A stretch of 35,751 nt of DNA from a virus, in IMG/VR virus record IMGVR_UViG_3300027749_000021, positions 1-35,751 of that record. One strand, 5' to 3'. Made by a program: the position numbers and the translations under genes. This document shows, piece by piece, positions 24,592-31,814 of the stretch. The notes under the pieces were generated by a model. It saw only the letters and a program-made list of their open reading frames with translations. It was not told where the DNA came from and did no database searches. The stretch's first letter is position 1. The number at the start of each line of letters is the position of its first letter.

Positions 24592-24798
24592 ATGACAGTA
24601 CCAGAAAAGACATTAAAAATTTGGATTGAATTGAGAAGTGAAAAAGATACAAAGAAAATTGCTACTAATGCTGGTGTAAGCACTGTAACAATTCAAACAG
24701 CATTTAATACAGGAGTTTGTAATGATGAAGTATTTGAAGCAATGGCAAAGTTTTATAATGCAAAAGCAAAAAGAGTTAAAAAATTATTATTAGCCTAA
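24592..24798 (+). CDS. Cro-like regulator
   Basis: The product is 68 residues with a helix-turn-helix at about 18-45 (DTKKIATNAGVSTVTIQTAF) and a basic end (NAKAKRVKKLLLA). It is the first gene of the early operon and is divergent from the repressor, the usual place of Cro. It probably binds the same operator and favours lytic growth. The end overlaps the next start (TAATG). Confidence 0.7.
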   Translation: MTVPEKTLKIWIELRSEKDTKKIATNAGVSTVTIQTAFNTGVCNDEVFEAMAKFYNAKAKRVKKLLLA

Positions 24799-24893
24799 TG
24801 AACCAACAGCCACAAATAACAGAGTTGCATCAGTTGTTAATTGAGGCATTGTTTGGACAAATTTTAAAAGAGGCAAACCCTAAAAAAAAATAG
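24798..24893 (+). CDS. 31-residue early peptide
   Basis: The product starts MNQQPQITELHQLLIEALFG and ends in three lysines. It is probably one amphipathic helix. It begins on the TAATG junction with the Cro-like gene and ends one base before the next gene. This spacing supports a real gene despite its size. The function is unknown. Confidence 0.5.
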   Translation: MNQQPQITELHQLLIEALFGQILKEANPKKK

Positions 24894-24894
24894 T

Positions 24895-25188
24895 ATGAAC
24901 CAAGAATTAGAAAAACATTATCAAACATTACTTGAAAGGAAAAGCTGGTTGCAGTCTATGTTAAGTAAGAATGACGATGCTTTAATGAATTACAGACCAT
25001 TTAAAAAAGATGCTCATTTGTTTTCTGATGAGATTGCAAAAAACGAGAAAGAGTATCAAGAAATGTTGATACACCTAAGAGCTTGCCACAATGAACCGAT
25101 TGTAAACAATGCTACACCTATGCCTTACTTTCCTGCTGATATGTTTGATAAATTAGACGAGATAAGTATTATAACAAATAAAAACTAA
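24895..25188 (+). CDS. Small helical early protein, function unknown
   Basis: The product is 97 residues with a coiled-coil-like first half (EKHYQTLLERKSWLQSML, then DEIAKNEKEYQEMLIHLRAC) and a short Pro-rich end (PMPYFPADMFDKL). No membrane segment was seen. It belongs to a run of small early genes. I do not recognise a family. Confidence 0.6.
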   Translation: MNQELEKHYQTLLERKSWLQSMLSKNDDALMNYRPFKKDAHLFSDEIAKNEKEYQEMLIHLRACHNEPIVNNATPMPYFPADMFDKLDEISIITNKN

Positions 25189-25199
25189 ACCCTAACGAT

Positions 25200-25409
25200 A
25201 TGTTACAACAAACCACATCACAAGTTCAAGGAACAATTACTATTCTGCTAACAGATAAACGATTGCCAACAGTAGATAAGTTAAGCAAGTTTCAGTTAGA
25301 ACACTACACAAAAAGACTTGCTGAAGCGACAGCAAAAGAAGTAAAAAATTATGCAGAGATTAGTCATTTACGCAAAGAAGTAAACCAATTTAAAGCACTT
25401 TCAAACTAA
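25200..25409 (+). CDS. Small helical early protein, function unknown
   Basis: The product is 69 residues. A short strand-like start (QGTITILLTDKRLPTVDKL) is followed by a long charged helix (LEHYTKRLAEATAKEVKNYA) that could form a coiled coil. It lies 11 bases after the previous gene. No known function is recognised. Confidence 0.55.
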   Translation: MLQQTTSQVQGTITILLTDKRLPTVDKLSKFQLEHYTKRLAEATAKEVKNYAEISHLRKEVNQFKALSN

Positions 25410-25414
25410 CAATT

Positions 25415-25582
25415 ATGAGAATTGAATACAACACATTAACAGCAATTATTATCTGTATTGGAGTAATAGCAGCAGCAATAATGATTATAATAGATGCAGA
25501 AAGAGCAGATGAACCTATTGCAAATAATGGTGATGACTTTGCTGGATGGGAACTTAATGATCACGATTTTAATGGTAATTAA
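25415..25582 (+). CDS. 55-residue single-pass membrane protein
   Basis: The product starts MRIEYNTLTA, then has one membrane segment (IIICIGVIAAAIMIIIDA, about 11-28), then an acidic tail rich in Asp and Asn (NNGDDFAGWELNDHDFNGN). It is placed 5 bases after the previous gene and 2 bases before the next, in a clear early operon. The function is unknown. A small early membrane protein could act in host takeover. Confidence 0.6.
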   Translation: MRIEYNTLTAIIICIGVIAAAIMIIIDAERADEPIANNGDDFAGWELNDHDFNGN

Positions 25583-25584
25583 TT

Positions 25585-25821
25585 ATGGAACTAATAGCAG
25601 TACATAATAAGATTGACTATGTTATTTCAAGGGTAAAAGTATTGATGCCTGTTGAAGTTCCAGAGTATTACGATTGCAGTTTATTGGAATATAAAGAGGC
25701 TTATTTAATCACAGCTGCAAAAAATTTTACCGAGTATTTAAAAGAGAATAATCAAAAGAATTTTAAAGTTTTTGGAGTTGCACAAAGCAAGATGAATAGC
25801 GAAGATTTTATAATAGAGTGA
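25585..25821 (+). CDS. Small early protein, function unknown
   Basis: The product is 78 residues, soluble and helical: IAVHNKIDYVISRVKVLMPV, then CSLLEYKEAYLITAAKNFTE. It closes the first early block. A 151-base gap with two hairpins follows. I do not recognise it. Confidence 0.6.
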   Translation: MELIAVHNKIDYVISRVKVLMPVEVPEYYDCSLLEYKEAYLITAAKNFTEYLKENNQKNFKVFGVAQSKMNSEDFIIE

Positions 25822-25840
25822 TTTTTTCATAGGGTTAAAT

Positions 25841-25954
25841 GCCTCGTGCTTGTCTAAGTGTCGGAGGCGGTTTTTTACAAAAGTTATTTTAAAGATGGTT
25901 TTCATACAAGCATAACAATCGTTAGTGAAGTCGGCTTGTTTCTACAAGCTGACT
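25841..25954 (+). ncRNA. Gap with two hairpins, possible terminator or leader RNA
   Basis: First hairpin: GCCTC and GAGGC close an 18-base interior, followed by GGTTTTTT (about 25841-25876), which looks like a terminator. Second: AGTCGGCTTGT (25929-25939) pairs with ACAAGCTGACT (25944-25954), one G-U pair, loop TTCT, no T run, 18 bases before the next start codon. The pair may be a terminator or attenuator and a leader structure for the following genes. No promoter box was found between them. Confidence 0.4.
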
Positions 25955-25972
25955 AAATTTTAAACAAGTAAA

Positions 25973-26149
25973 ATGAAAATATTTGAAACATTCCTTAGAT
26001 GCAAATGTGGTAGGCTTAAAAATGCCAACTACACTTCAAAACAAACAGAAGTAATAGCAGACTGTGAATGTGGAATTAAATTAATAAAAAATGTTGATAG
26101 TAGAAGAAAAAATAGCAATGAGAATTTGCAGCAAGTGTGGGGAAGATAA
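25973..26149 (+). CDS. 58-residue zinc-ribbon-like protein
   Basis: The product is MKIFETFLRCKCGRLKNANY and so on, with two Cys-x-Cys-Gly knuckles (CKCG near 10-13 and CECG near 31-34), which could hold one zinc ion. It overlaps the next zinc-ribbon frame. The C-terminal part after residue 40 lies in the overlap and is less typical. The reading frame is open and follows a hairpin. The function is unknown. Confidence 0.5.
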   Translation: MKIFETFLRCKCGRLKNANYTSKQTEVIADCECGIKLIKNVDSRRKNSNENLQQVWGR

Positions 26150-26282
26150 AGAATTAGAAAAAGACTTTACAAGAAAGCCTACCAATCCACAAGGACGAAA
26201 CACTATTTGTAAGGCTTGCACACATAAACAAAGATTAGAACGTGATGCAAGACTTGAGTTTGAACGAAACCAATTTTATTAA
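26091..26282 (+). CDS. Small zinc-ribbon protein
   Basis: The product is 63 residues, or 54 from a second start at 26118 (MRICSKCGEDKE), which looks more natural. Cys-x-x-Cys pairs CSKC and CKAC are spaced as in small phage zinc fingers (KELEKDFTRKPTNPQGRNTI between them). A basic, charged end follows (KQRLERDARLEFERN). Such proteins often bind nucleic acid. It overlaps the preceding zinc-ribbon gene in another frame. Confidence 0.6.
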   Translation: MLIVEEKIAMRICSKCGEDKELEKDFTRKPTNPQGRNTICKACTHKQRLERDARLEFERNQFY

Positions 26283-26283
26283 A

Positions 26284-26364
26284 ATGACAACAGTAAACGA
26301 TTTAATCAATGATGCTTTTTTAAAGGTTGCATTTGCACCAACAGAAGCAGAGGGATTAGAATAA
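26284..26364 (+). CDS. Possible 26-residue peptide
   Basis: The frame reads MTTVNDLINDAFLKVAFAPT, then EAEGLE. It starts two bases after the zinc-ribbon gene and ends just before a hairpin. The size makes it uncertain. No function can be proposed. Confidence 0.3.
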   Translation: MTTVNDLINDAFLKVAFAPTEAEGLE

Positions 26365-26368
26365 AAAA

Positions 26369-26388
26369 AGGGTTGTTGCAGCAACCCT
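26369..26388. terminator. Hairpin with minus-strand T run
   Basis: AGGGTTGT (26369-26376) pairs with GCAACCCT (26381-26388) with one U-G pair and loop TGCA. The A run before it (26363-26369) gives a T run on the minus strand only, so it is a good terminator for antisense transcription and a weak one for the plus strand. It lies before the ERF gene and could act as an attenuator. Confidence 0.5.
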
Positions 26389-26431
26389 ATCAATAAAACA
26401 ATAAATATTTTATCATCAAAAAAACGAAGTT

Positions 26432-27010
26432 ATGGAAAAAAGTCAATCAATTAAAAATTTGGCAGCAGCATTAATACTGTTTCACGTTAAAGTAGAAACT
26501 GTAAAAAAGGATAGTAACAACCCATTTTTTAAAAGCAAGTATGCAAGCCTAAGTAATATCTTAGATGTTATTCACGACCCTTTACAAGAAAGTGGTTTAA
26601 TATTCTCTCAATTACCCACAGATGCAAATGGATTAACAACTATTTTGATGCACGCAGAAAGTGGCGAATTTATTCAAGCTACTTATGAAATGCAGCCAAC
26701 AAAGAATGACCCACAAGGAAGAGGTTCTGCTATCACTTACCAACGCAGATATGCACTTGCTGCAATACTTGGATTGAATATAGATGATGATGATGATGGT
26801 AATGCTGCAAGCCAACCAGCTTCACAGCAAACGACTGATGATAAACCTTGGTTAAACAAAACAGAGAAAGATAAGGTTACTCTTACTAAAGAATGGAAAC
26901 AAGTTGTGGCAGCCTTACAAAAAGGGATAAGAACAATCGAACAAGTTAAAACTGCCTACAAATTGAGCAAAGAAAATGTTATTGAATTATCAAATATAAA
27001 ACCTCAATAA
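26432..27010 (+). CDS. erf: ERF-family single-strand annealing protein
   Basis: The product is 192 residues. It shows the ERF pattern: NPFFKSKYASLSNILDVIHD, SGLIFSQLPTDANGLTTILM, HAESGEFI, and the hallmark NDPQGRGSAITYQRRYALAA followed by GLNIDDDDDG. ERF proteins anneal single strands, circularise phage DNA and help recombination. The C-terminal 60 residues are a less conserved helical region. It is followed closely by genes in the same operon. Confidence 0.92.
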   Translation: MEKSQSIKNLAAALILFHVKVETVKKDSNNPFFKSKYASLSNILDVIHDPLQESGLIFSQLPTDANGLTTILMHAESGEFIQATYEMQPTKNDPQGRGSAITYQRRYALAAILGLNIDDDDDGNAASQPASQQTTDDKPWLNKTEKDKVTLTKEWKQVVAALQKGIRTIEQVKTAYKLSKENVIELSNIKPQ

Positions 27011-27011
27011 T

Positions 27012-27353
27012 ATGTCTAAGAAATTCTCATACTGTGGCAAATGCTACACCGAAGAAAAAAACTTTGAAGATATATCTTTTGAGGATGAAAGCGATGAACA
27101 CCACTCTTGTTGCCCAATATGCAAAACTGATTTATATCTCACAGAAAGCGATGTGTTGCCTGTAAAACAACAGCCAGCACCATTGATTGTAAGTGTTGGC
27201 AAAAAGAAATTTGATTTGAATGAATGGGAAGAAAAAAAGGAGTTGGCACAAGCGATACAAGATGCAAAGCTTGATGATTATATTAAAGACTTTGCTAAGG
27301 ATGGAAAAGAAACGGCTGAAAGAAATTATTTTAAAACTGCTAACAATGCTTAA
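27012..27353 (+). CDS. Small Cys-rich protein, possible zinc binding
   Basis: The product is 113 residues. The N-terminal part has CGKC (8-11) and CCPIC (33-37), which could form a zinc ribbon. A charged helical C-terminal half follows (WEEKKELAQAIQDAKLDDYI). It is one base after the ERF gene and overlaps the next gene by 8 bases. It may be an ERF partner or DNA-binding accessory. The family is not recognised. Confidence 0.55.
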   Translation: MSKKFSYCGKCYTEEKNFEDISFEDESDEHHSCCPICKTDLYLTESDVLPVKQQPAPLIVSVGKKKFDLNEWEEKKELAQAIQDAKLDDYIKDFAKDGKETAERNYFKTANNA

Positions 27354-27657
27354 CGCTTATCACAAAATAAACATTCACAATCAACTTTCAGAAATACTTG
27401 AAAAAGCCTTGAAAGCTAATTTAATGGTGGATGATTATAAGCAAAAGATAGTTGAATATAAAGCGATGCCATCATTTCAAAAGTGGCAATGTTTTTACAC
27501 CGAAACCGAGTTAAATGCAGAGCAAAAAAAGTATGAGAGATACTATCGTTTACTTGTTAGGCAGTATGATAATTTGATGGAACAAATAAATAACAAATCT
27601 GCAGAACAAAGGATAGATAATAATACAGCTATCATTTTAAAACAATTGAAATTTTAA
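27346..27657 (+). CDS. Small helical early protein, function unknown
   Basis: The product is 103 residues from the start at 27346 (MLNAYHKINIHNQLSEILEK). This start was chosen because the frame upstream overlaps the previous gene deeply and reads like noise. It is helical and charged (ELNAEQKKYERYYRLLVRQY). It ends directly before the next start codon. Confidence 0.6.
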   Translation: MLNAYHKINIHNQLSEILEKALKANLMVDDYKQKIVEYKAMPSFQKWQCFYTETELNAEQKKYERYYRLLVRQYDNLMEQINNKSAEQRIDNNTAIILKQLKF

Positions 27658-27900
27658 ATGCTACAAACAGACATTTTACAGCTAATTGAAAAAGAAAGTA
27701 AGAAGCAAAAATTAGAGTTGCCCAACTATCCAATTCATCAAGTTGCACAAGCTGCATTGATTAATGCTGATGCTGGTTATTTAATTGATAAGTGTGTGAG
27801 TAAAAAATATAAAGGTTATACAGATAACGATGCAGAAATTAAAGCTGCTGCAATATCAATAGTAGCACAAACATTAAGATTTATTGAAAGTTTAGATTAA
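27658..27900 (+). CDS. Small early protein, function unknown
   Basis: The product is 80 residues, helical: LQLIEKESKKQKLELPNYPI, HQVAQAALINADAGYLIDKC, ISIVAQTLRFIESLD. The layout resembles short conserved early proteins of other phages, but I cannot name it. The stop overlaps the next start (TAATG). Confidence 0.6.
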   Translation: MLQTDILQLIEKESKKQKLELPNYPIHQVAQAALINADAGYLIDKCVSKKYKGYTDNDAEIKAAAISIVAQTLRFIESLD

Positions 27901-28247
27901 TGAAAGGAGCAATAGACATATTAAAGTTTTTTCATCATTTGCGAATAGCAATGGAATACGCAATGTCTTTTACTAAAGACTATCCAAATTCTGTTTTTTC
28001 AAAAATGCTAACAAAGTTTTCAAAAGAAATTGCTGGAATGTACGATTACACTATTAAGAGTTACAACGTAAAAAAATTTGCTCCAGATACAATTCCATTG
28101 ATTGAACAAAAATGGAATGCAAGCAATTGGGATGAGTTAGCAGTTGTAGAGAAAATAGGTTTGATGAATGATGAACAAATTGAAGCTATTGAAAAAATAA
28201 TTGATAGTATGTTATTAGGCGAAACAGTTGATCCAATTTTAAATTAA
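27900..28247 (+). CDS. Early protein, function unknown
   Basis: The product is 115 residues with aromatic and helical parts (IDILKFFHHLRIAMEYAMSF, KWNASNWDELAVVEKIGLMN) and an acidic end. It is coupled to the previous gene by TAATG and followed after 5 bases by an HTH gene. No motif is diagnostic. Confidence 0.55.
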   Translation: MKGAIDILKFFHHLRIAMEYAMSFTKDYPNSVFSKMLTKFSKEIAGMYDYTIKSYNVKKFAPDTIPLIEQKWNASNWDELAVVEKIGLMNDEQIEAIEKIIDSMLLGETVDPILN

Positions 28248-28252
28248 GCATT

Positions 28253-28552
28253 ATGAACAAAGTACATTGGACGAAAGAACAACAACAGTTTTTGGAGGAT
28301 AATATTAAAAACAGCGTTGAAGATTTAGCAACTCAACTAGGCGTTAGTACGTTCACTATTCGAAAGCATATTAGGTTATATGAAATACGAAAAGGTATAA
28401 GTATTACTCGACCATATATATATAAAGAACCAAAGGTTGAAATATCACCACCAAAAGTATTCAAGCGACCTAAAGCAGTTTATTCCAATGCTCCAACAGG
28501 AAGTGCTTTAATAGCAAAGATTTTAGAAAATGATAATGTTCCATTATATTAA
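28253..28552 (+). CDS. Helix-turn-helix DNA-binding protein
   Basis: The product is 99 residues. Residues 5-46 carry a helix-turn-helix: WTKEQQQFLEDNIKNSVEDL, then ATQLGVSTFTIRKHIRLYEI. The rest is a basic, Pro-rich tail (PKVEISPPKVFKRPKAVYSN). It may regulate early genes or act in replication. Confidence 0.65.
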   Translation: MNKVHWTKEQQQFLEDNIKNSVEDLATQLGVSTFTIRKHIRLYEIRKGISITRPYIYKEPKVEISPPKVFKRPKAVYSNAPTGSALIAKILENDNVPLY

Positions 28553-28567
28553 TTTAATCCTTTTAAA

Positions 28568-28912
28568 ATGTACCAACAACCAGATTTATTCACAGGACAA
28601 GACCTTGCCTCTAAAGGCTTGCAAATAGCCGTTGATAATGCTAATAACAACATTGACAATTGGAGTAGTAAAGCTATCAATGCAGCGTTTAAATATGTTG
28701 ATATACTACCAAAGGACCACGTTTTTCAAGTTGAGGATATTAGAGAATGGGCATTGCAAGAAAACCTTGTTGATTTACCACCAAGCAACAGAGCCTGGGG
28801 ATGCGTTGTTAGACCTCTATTGACTTCTCAAAAAGTTGTTAAGAATGGTATAATGCCAGTTTCTAATAAGAAAGCTCACGGAGCAAATGCTAACAGTTAT
28901 AAAAGAATTTAA
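28568..28912 (+). CDS. Conserved phage early protein, winged-helix-like
   Basis: The product is 114 residues. The pattern DHVFQVEDIREWALQENLVD, then LPPSNRAWGCVVRPLL and a late His (KKAHGANANSYKR) occurs in many phage and prophage early proteins of this size. The PPSNRAWG block is the most telling. The fold may be a winged helix that binds DNA. The biochemical role is unknown to me. It sits before an HNH gene. Confidence 0.6.
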   Translation: MYQQPDLFTGQDLASKGLQIAVDNANNNIDNWSSKAINAAFKYVDILPKDHVFQVEDIREWALQENLVDLPPSNRAWGCVVRPLLTSQKVVKNGIMPVSNKKAHGANANSYKRI

Positions 28913-28915
28913 GAA

Positions 28916-29239
28916 ATGTGTTTAACTAATTCACAACGAATAAAAATTTTAAATCAGTCAAATTGTAGGTGTTTTTATTGCGGTAAGCCAATTGAAAGAA
29001 AGTTTGAAATTGACCACTTTAACCCATTTTCAAAGTCAAGGGATGGTACTGTTGATAATTTGGTAGCAAGTTGTATCCCTTGCAATAAAACAAAAAGTGA
29101 TTTATCAATAGATGACTTTAGGGCTATTGTTGAAAAGGCGAAAGGCGAGCCAATAATTTTCTTTTTTGAATATTATGGCATAGTAAAAAAAGGTGGAAGT
29201 TGTGTTTATATGAACACATTGAACGAACAAATGTTTTAA
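28916..29239 (+). CDS. HNH endonuclease
   Basis: The product is 107 residues. It has zinc Cys pairs (CFYC near 19-22 and CIPC near 53-56) around the HNH core FEIDHFNPFSKSRDGTVDNL, where the Asp-His is the metal and catalytic centre. The C-terminal part is helical, then hydrophobic (EPIIFFFEYYGIV). It may be a free-standing nuclease of the early block. The family also includes packaging nucleases, but the position argues for an early role. Confidence 0.8.
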   Translation: MCLTNSQRIKILNQSNCRCFYCGKPIERKFEIDHFNPFSKSRDGTVDNLVASCIPCNKTKSDLSIDDFRAIVEKAKGEPIIFFFEYYGIVKKGGSCVYMNTLNEQMF

Positions 29240-29256
29240 TAAATAAATTTAATAAA

Positions 29257-29979
29257 ATGGCAAAAAGGGGAGATAAATGGAAGCAAGATTGGTACTTAAA
29301 ATTAACTCCTCAAGCTAAACTTTATTATACGTATTTCTATGATAATTGTAATCATATTGGAATTATTGAATTAAGTAGAGTGATGATGAGTGCACAGATA
29401 GGGTTTTCTAATAGAGTGAGTGTGGAAGAGTTTTTACCAGAACTGAAAGAGGTTGTGAGTTTGTTTAAAGATGGTAATAAATTGTGGGTTAAAAGTTTTA
29501 TTAATGAAAATTATGGGGTAATTGGTGTGGAGAGTTCTATTCATAAGACCGTGTTGAAAGAGTTGGCTAAATATAAAGATGATGAAAATTGTAGTGATGA
29601 TTTTAGAAGTCTAATACATTCATTATCAGAAAAAATTTATAGGGTACAGGTAGGGTACACATACCCTATAATAAATAAAAAGAAAAATAATATAGAAGAT
29701 AATATTATTAAGATAGATTTTAAAGAAGAAAAACAAAAATTTTTAAATGACAAAATTTGGTTTGAAAATTTTGGTTCATCAAAACATATTCTACCAGATC
29801 CGCTTAACAAAATGATTGATGAGTTTTTAAAAGATTTAGAACTAAAAGAAGAATTTAGAGATTGTCAAGGCTTAAAAAGCTATTTCACAAATTATTTTAA
29901 CAAACAAAAAAATGGAAACAATAGGCGAAGTATTGAAAATACAGAAGTTGGGAAGTCAATTAAACTCGATAGAGCTTAA
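29257..29979 (+). CDS. Replication initiator-like protein
   Basis: The product is 240 residues from the start at 29257 (MAKRGDKWKQDWYLKLTPQA). This was chosen over an earlier in-frame start that overlaps the HNH gene. The N-terminal half looks like a winged-helix replisome organiser (AKLYYTYFYDNCNHIGIIEL). A charged linker follows, and then a C-terminal helical region (IDEFLKDLELKEEFRDCQGL, KSYFTNYFNKQKNG). It overlaps the loader-like gene by 68 bases. An origin could lie nearby, but no clear iterons were seen. Confidence 0.6.
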   Translation: MAKRGDKWKQDWYLKLTPQAKLYYTYFYDNCNHIGIIELSRVMMSAQIGFSNRVSVEEFLPELKEVVSLFKDGNKLWVKSFINENYGVIGVESSIHKTVLKELAKYKDDENCSDDFRSLIHSLSEKIYRVQVGYTYPIINKKKNNIEDNIIKIDFKEEKQKFLNDKIWFENFGSSKHILPDPLNKMIDEFLKDLELKEEFRDCQGLKSYFTNYFNKQKNGNNRRSIENTEVGKSIKLDRA

Positions 29980-30826
29980 TCAAGAATCTTACATTTTAAC
30001 ACTAGAAGAAGAGAACGAAATTTATTTAAACGAGCTGAAAAGGATTAAATTGGATGCTGTACGCTCAATGGCTGCTGTTTACAAGACTAAAAGTGAAATT
30101 GAATATAAAATGTCGCAAATAGATTTTGATGCTAAAATTGATAAGTTAAAATTATTTTCTATATGCAACTCAAACAAACATCAAGCATTGTGGCATAAAA
30201 ACCAGGAGTTAAAAAGAAAAGAAGATGAACGTAGTAGGATTGAAAATATAAAAAAGACTTGTGATGCAAAATATTTTTACAAGCTAATAGCTTACAACAG
30301 TCCACTTATTTGCCCAAAACAAAGCCAACTAATTTATAACTCGCAAACAGAACATTTGATAAAAACTATTTGTTTTTTTATGAGTGATGATGAACGTTTT
30401 GAAACCGAGCTTGGCTATGATTTTAAAAAAGGCTTATGGATTAGGGGAATCAGTGGATTAGGTAAAACACATATTGTAAAGTGCGTGGCAGATAATGAAC
30501 GCAAACCTATAAAAATTCATAGTGTCTTAGATATTAATAGTAAGTTGAAAGATGATGGTAAATACCATATAAACATTTCCGATTACAACTACATTGATGA
30601 TGTGGGAACTGAAGAACTTGAGGTTTGGTTTTATAAAACAAAAATGGGTAGTTGGTTTAAAGAATTTATTGAGAACTATGTAATGAAAAATATGCCATAC
30701 AACAAACTTATAGTTAGTACAAATTTAAGTTTTGATGAAGTTGAAAGTCGCTACTCATATAGGGTAAGAAGTAGGGTCAGAGGTATGTTTAACATAGTTG
30801 ATGTTGTAGGTAGTGATTTAAGGTAA
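29912..30826 (+). CDS. DnaC-like helicase loader ATPase
   Basis: The product is 304 residues. A coiled N-terminal region is followed by an AAA+ domain: Walker A GISGLGKT (179-186), Walker B YIDDVG (227-232), sensor IVSTNLSFDEVESRYSYRVR and an arginine-rich end (SRVRGMFNIVDVVG). It should load the host helicase at phage origins with the upstream protein. The start overlaps the previous gene by 68 bases. A later Met at 30068 would remove part of the N-terminal region. Its stop is 7 bases before the first hairpin site. Confidence 0.8.
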   Translation: METIGEVLKIQKLGSQLNSIELNQESYILTLEEENEIYLNELKRIKLDAVRSMAAVYKTKSEIEYKMSQIDFDAKIDKLKLFSICNSNKHQALWHKNQELKRKEDERSRIENIKKTCDAKYFYKLIAYNSPLICPKQSQLIYNSQTEHLIKTICFFMSDDERFETELGYDFKKGLWIRGISGLGKTHIVKCVADNERKPIKIHSVLDINSKLKDDGKYHINISDYNYIDDVGTEELEVWFYKTKMGSWFKEFIENYVMKNMPYNKLIVSTNLSFDEVESRYSYRVRSRVRGMFNIVDVVGSDLR

Positions 30827-30833
30827 TACTTGC

Positions 30834-30926
30834 TACCAACGAAAAAGTGTTGAAGTTGTTGGGCAAAAAAAGACACTTCAACACGCAGACGCAGTCTGCC
30901 CAATAACTGCAACACAAATGTTGGGC
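30834..30926 (+). repeat. attC-like site A
   Basis: Left core TACCAAC (30834-30840), gap GAAAAA, arm GTGTTGAAGTTGTTGGGC (30847-30864), partner arm GCCCAATAACTGCAACAC (30898-30915), gap AAAT, right core GTTGGGC (30920-30926). Arms match at 16 of 18. The middle also contains ACTTCAACAC (30875-30884), a perfect partner for the first ten bases of the left arm, so two folds compete. No upstream module start matches this left core. Confidence 0.8.
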
Positions 30927-30972
30927 GAAGAATGGGCTATTAATTAGGGTGTGCCAAACTAAAAAATAATAT

Positions 30973-31224
30973 ATGGAAGCAAGTTTAAGAGCAAAAGAAT
31001 TATTGATGCAACACTATGAAAAAGTTAGTGGTGTGCCAATGACTGTAATTTCTAAAATGGTTCAATTTTTTAATACTGATAGCCATTATAAAACGGCTAA
31101 AGAATGCTCAATGATAACAGTTGCATATTTAAAAAATGAAAATTCAGAATTTTTTGGAATGGTAGGGCAAACTTTTAATAACGACTATTGGGATGATGTA
31201 GAAAATGAATTAAATAAATTATAA
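30973..31224 (+). CDS. Module 1 gene, 83-residue protein, function unknown
   Basis: The product is MEASLRAKELLMQHYEKVSG and so on, a small helical protein with no signal or membrane segment. It begins 46 bases after the right core of site A. A second gene of the same module starts 4 bases after it. I do not recognise a family. Confidence 0.6.
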   Translation: MEASLRAKELLMQHYEKVSGVPMTVISKMVQFFNTDSHYKTAKECSMITVAYLKNENSEFFGMVGQTFNNDYWDDVENELNKL

Positions 31225-31228
31225 AACT

Positions 31229-31438
31229 ATGGCAATAAGTTTAAACACTTTAGCAAAATGGCTAAACAAAAGAATTGAACTAACTAATACTTGTCATTTT
31301 ACTGGTCAAAAAGGGAAAGTAATAAGTATTGAGGATAGTAATGATAAAGATGCTTTTTTTGGGTATGAGATTAAGATAAAATTAGATATTGGCAATATAG
31401 TAACAGCATATAAATTTGAAGGTCTAACCTTAATTTAA
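31229..31438 (+). CDS. Module 1 second gene, small beta-rich protein
   Basis: The product is 69 residues: MAISLNTLAKWLNKRIELTN, then GQKGKVISIEDSNDK and FFGYEIKIKLDIGNIVTAYK. It looks like a small beta barrel. It ends 16 bases before the left core of site B. The function is unknown. Confidence 0.55.
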   Translation: MAISLNTLAKWLNKRIELTNTCHFTGQKGKVISIEDSNDKDAFFGYEIKIKLDIGNIVTAYKFEGLTLI

Positions 31439-31454
31439 ACGCTGATAATTTTTA

Positions 31455-31590
31455 GCCCAACGAACAGGGCTTGGCGTTTGGCCCTTGAATTTGAAATACT
31501 AATGCTCAAAATTTAAACTAAAGATGAATATAATTAATGAAGTTCAGCCAATTTCCGTCTGCAAGGGTAACGCCAAGCCTAATGTTGGGC
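31455..31590 (+). repeat. attC-like site B
   Basis: Left core GCCCAAC (31455-31461), gap GAACAG, arm GGCTTGGCGTTTGGCCCTTG (31468-31487), partner CAAGGGTAACGCCAAGCC (31562-31579), gap TAAT, right core GTTGGGC (31584-31590). The left arm has two extra bases near position 12, which would bulge out. The 74-base middle contains the start codon of the module 2 gene. Confidence 0.85.
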
Positions 31591-31808
31591 GAAGTTTTTA
31601 TGTCATTAAAATTCATAAAGAATTGCAAGATAAAATAAACATTTATTTGTTTAAACCTACTATTTACAGATTTGCAGATAGAAGTGTAGTTTCAGATTAT
31701 CTAGGCTACTGTACTGATTGGACTACTTGGTATTTGCCAAAAAGACTACATAATAAAAATTTAAAAATAGTGTCTTACGATAAAACTCAAATAACTGTTG
31801 GTTGGTAA
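31524..31808 (+). CDS. Module 2 gene, starts inside site B, function unknown
   Basis: The product is 94 residues. The first 21 or so residues (MNIINEVQPISVCKGNAKPN) are read through the middle and right arm of site B, and the rest is module sequence (RSFYVIKIHKELQDKINIYL, DYLGYCTDWTTWYLPKRLHN). No in-frame ATG exists after the right core, so a start in the hairpin is the best choice, unless a rarer codon is used. The stop lies 6 bases before the left core of site C. Confidence 0.5.
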   Translation: MNIINEVQPISVCKGNAKPNVGRSFYVIKIHKELQDKINIYLFKPTIYRFADRSVVSDYLGYCTDWTTWYLPKRLHNKNLKIVSYDKTQITVGW

Positions 31809-31814
31809 AATTTC

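Noticed and set aside
25836-25845. GTTAAATGCC, identical to the right core of site E, in the early gap
   Set aside because: No paired arms lie beside it, position 11 is not G, and no matching module end follows. Ten bases can recur by chance.
29060-29075. TTGGTAGCAAGT inside the early HNH gene, matching the complement of the left core region of site A
   Set aside because: It codes part of the HNH core (NLVASC), lacks the leading G, and would need the module to begin inside a gene. Coincidence is more likely.
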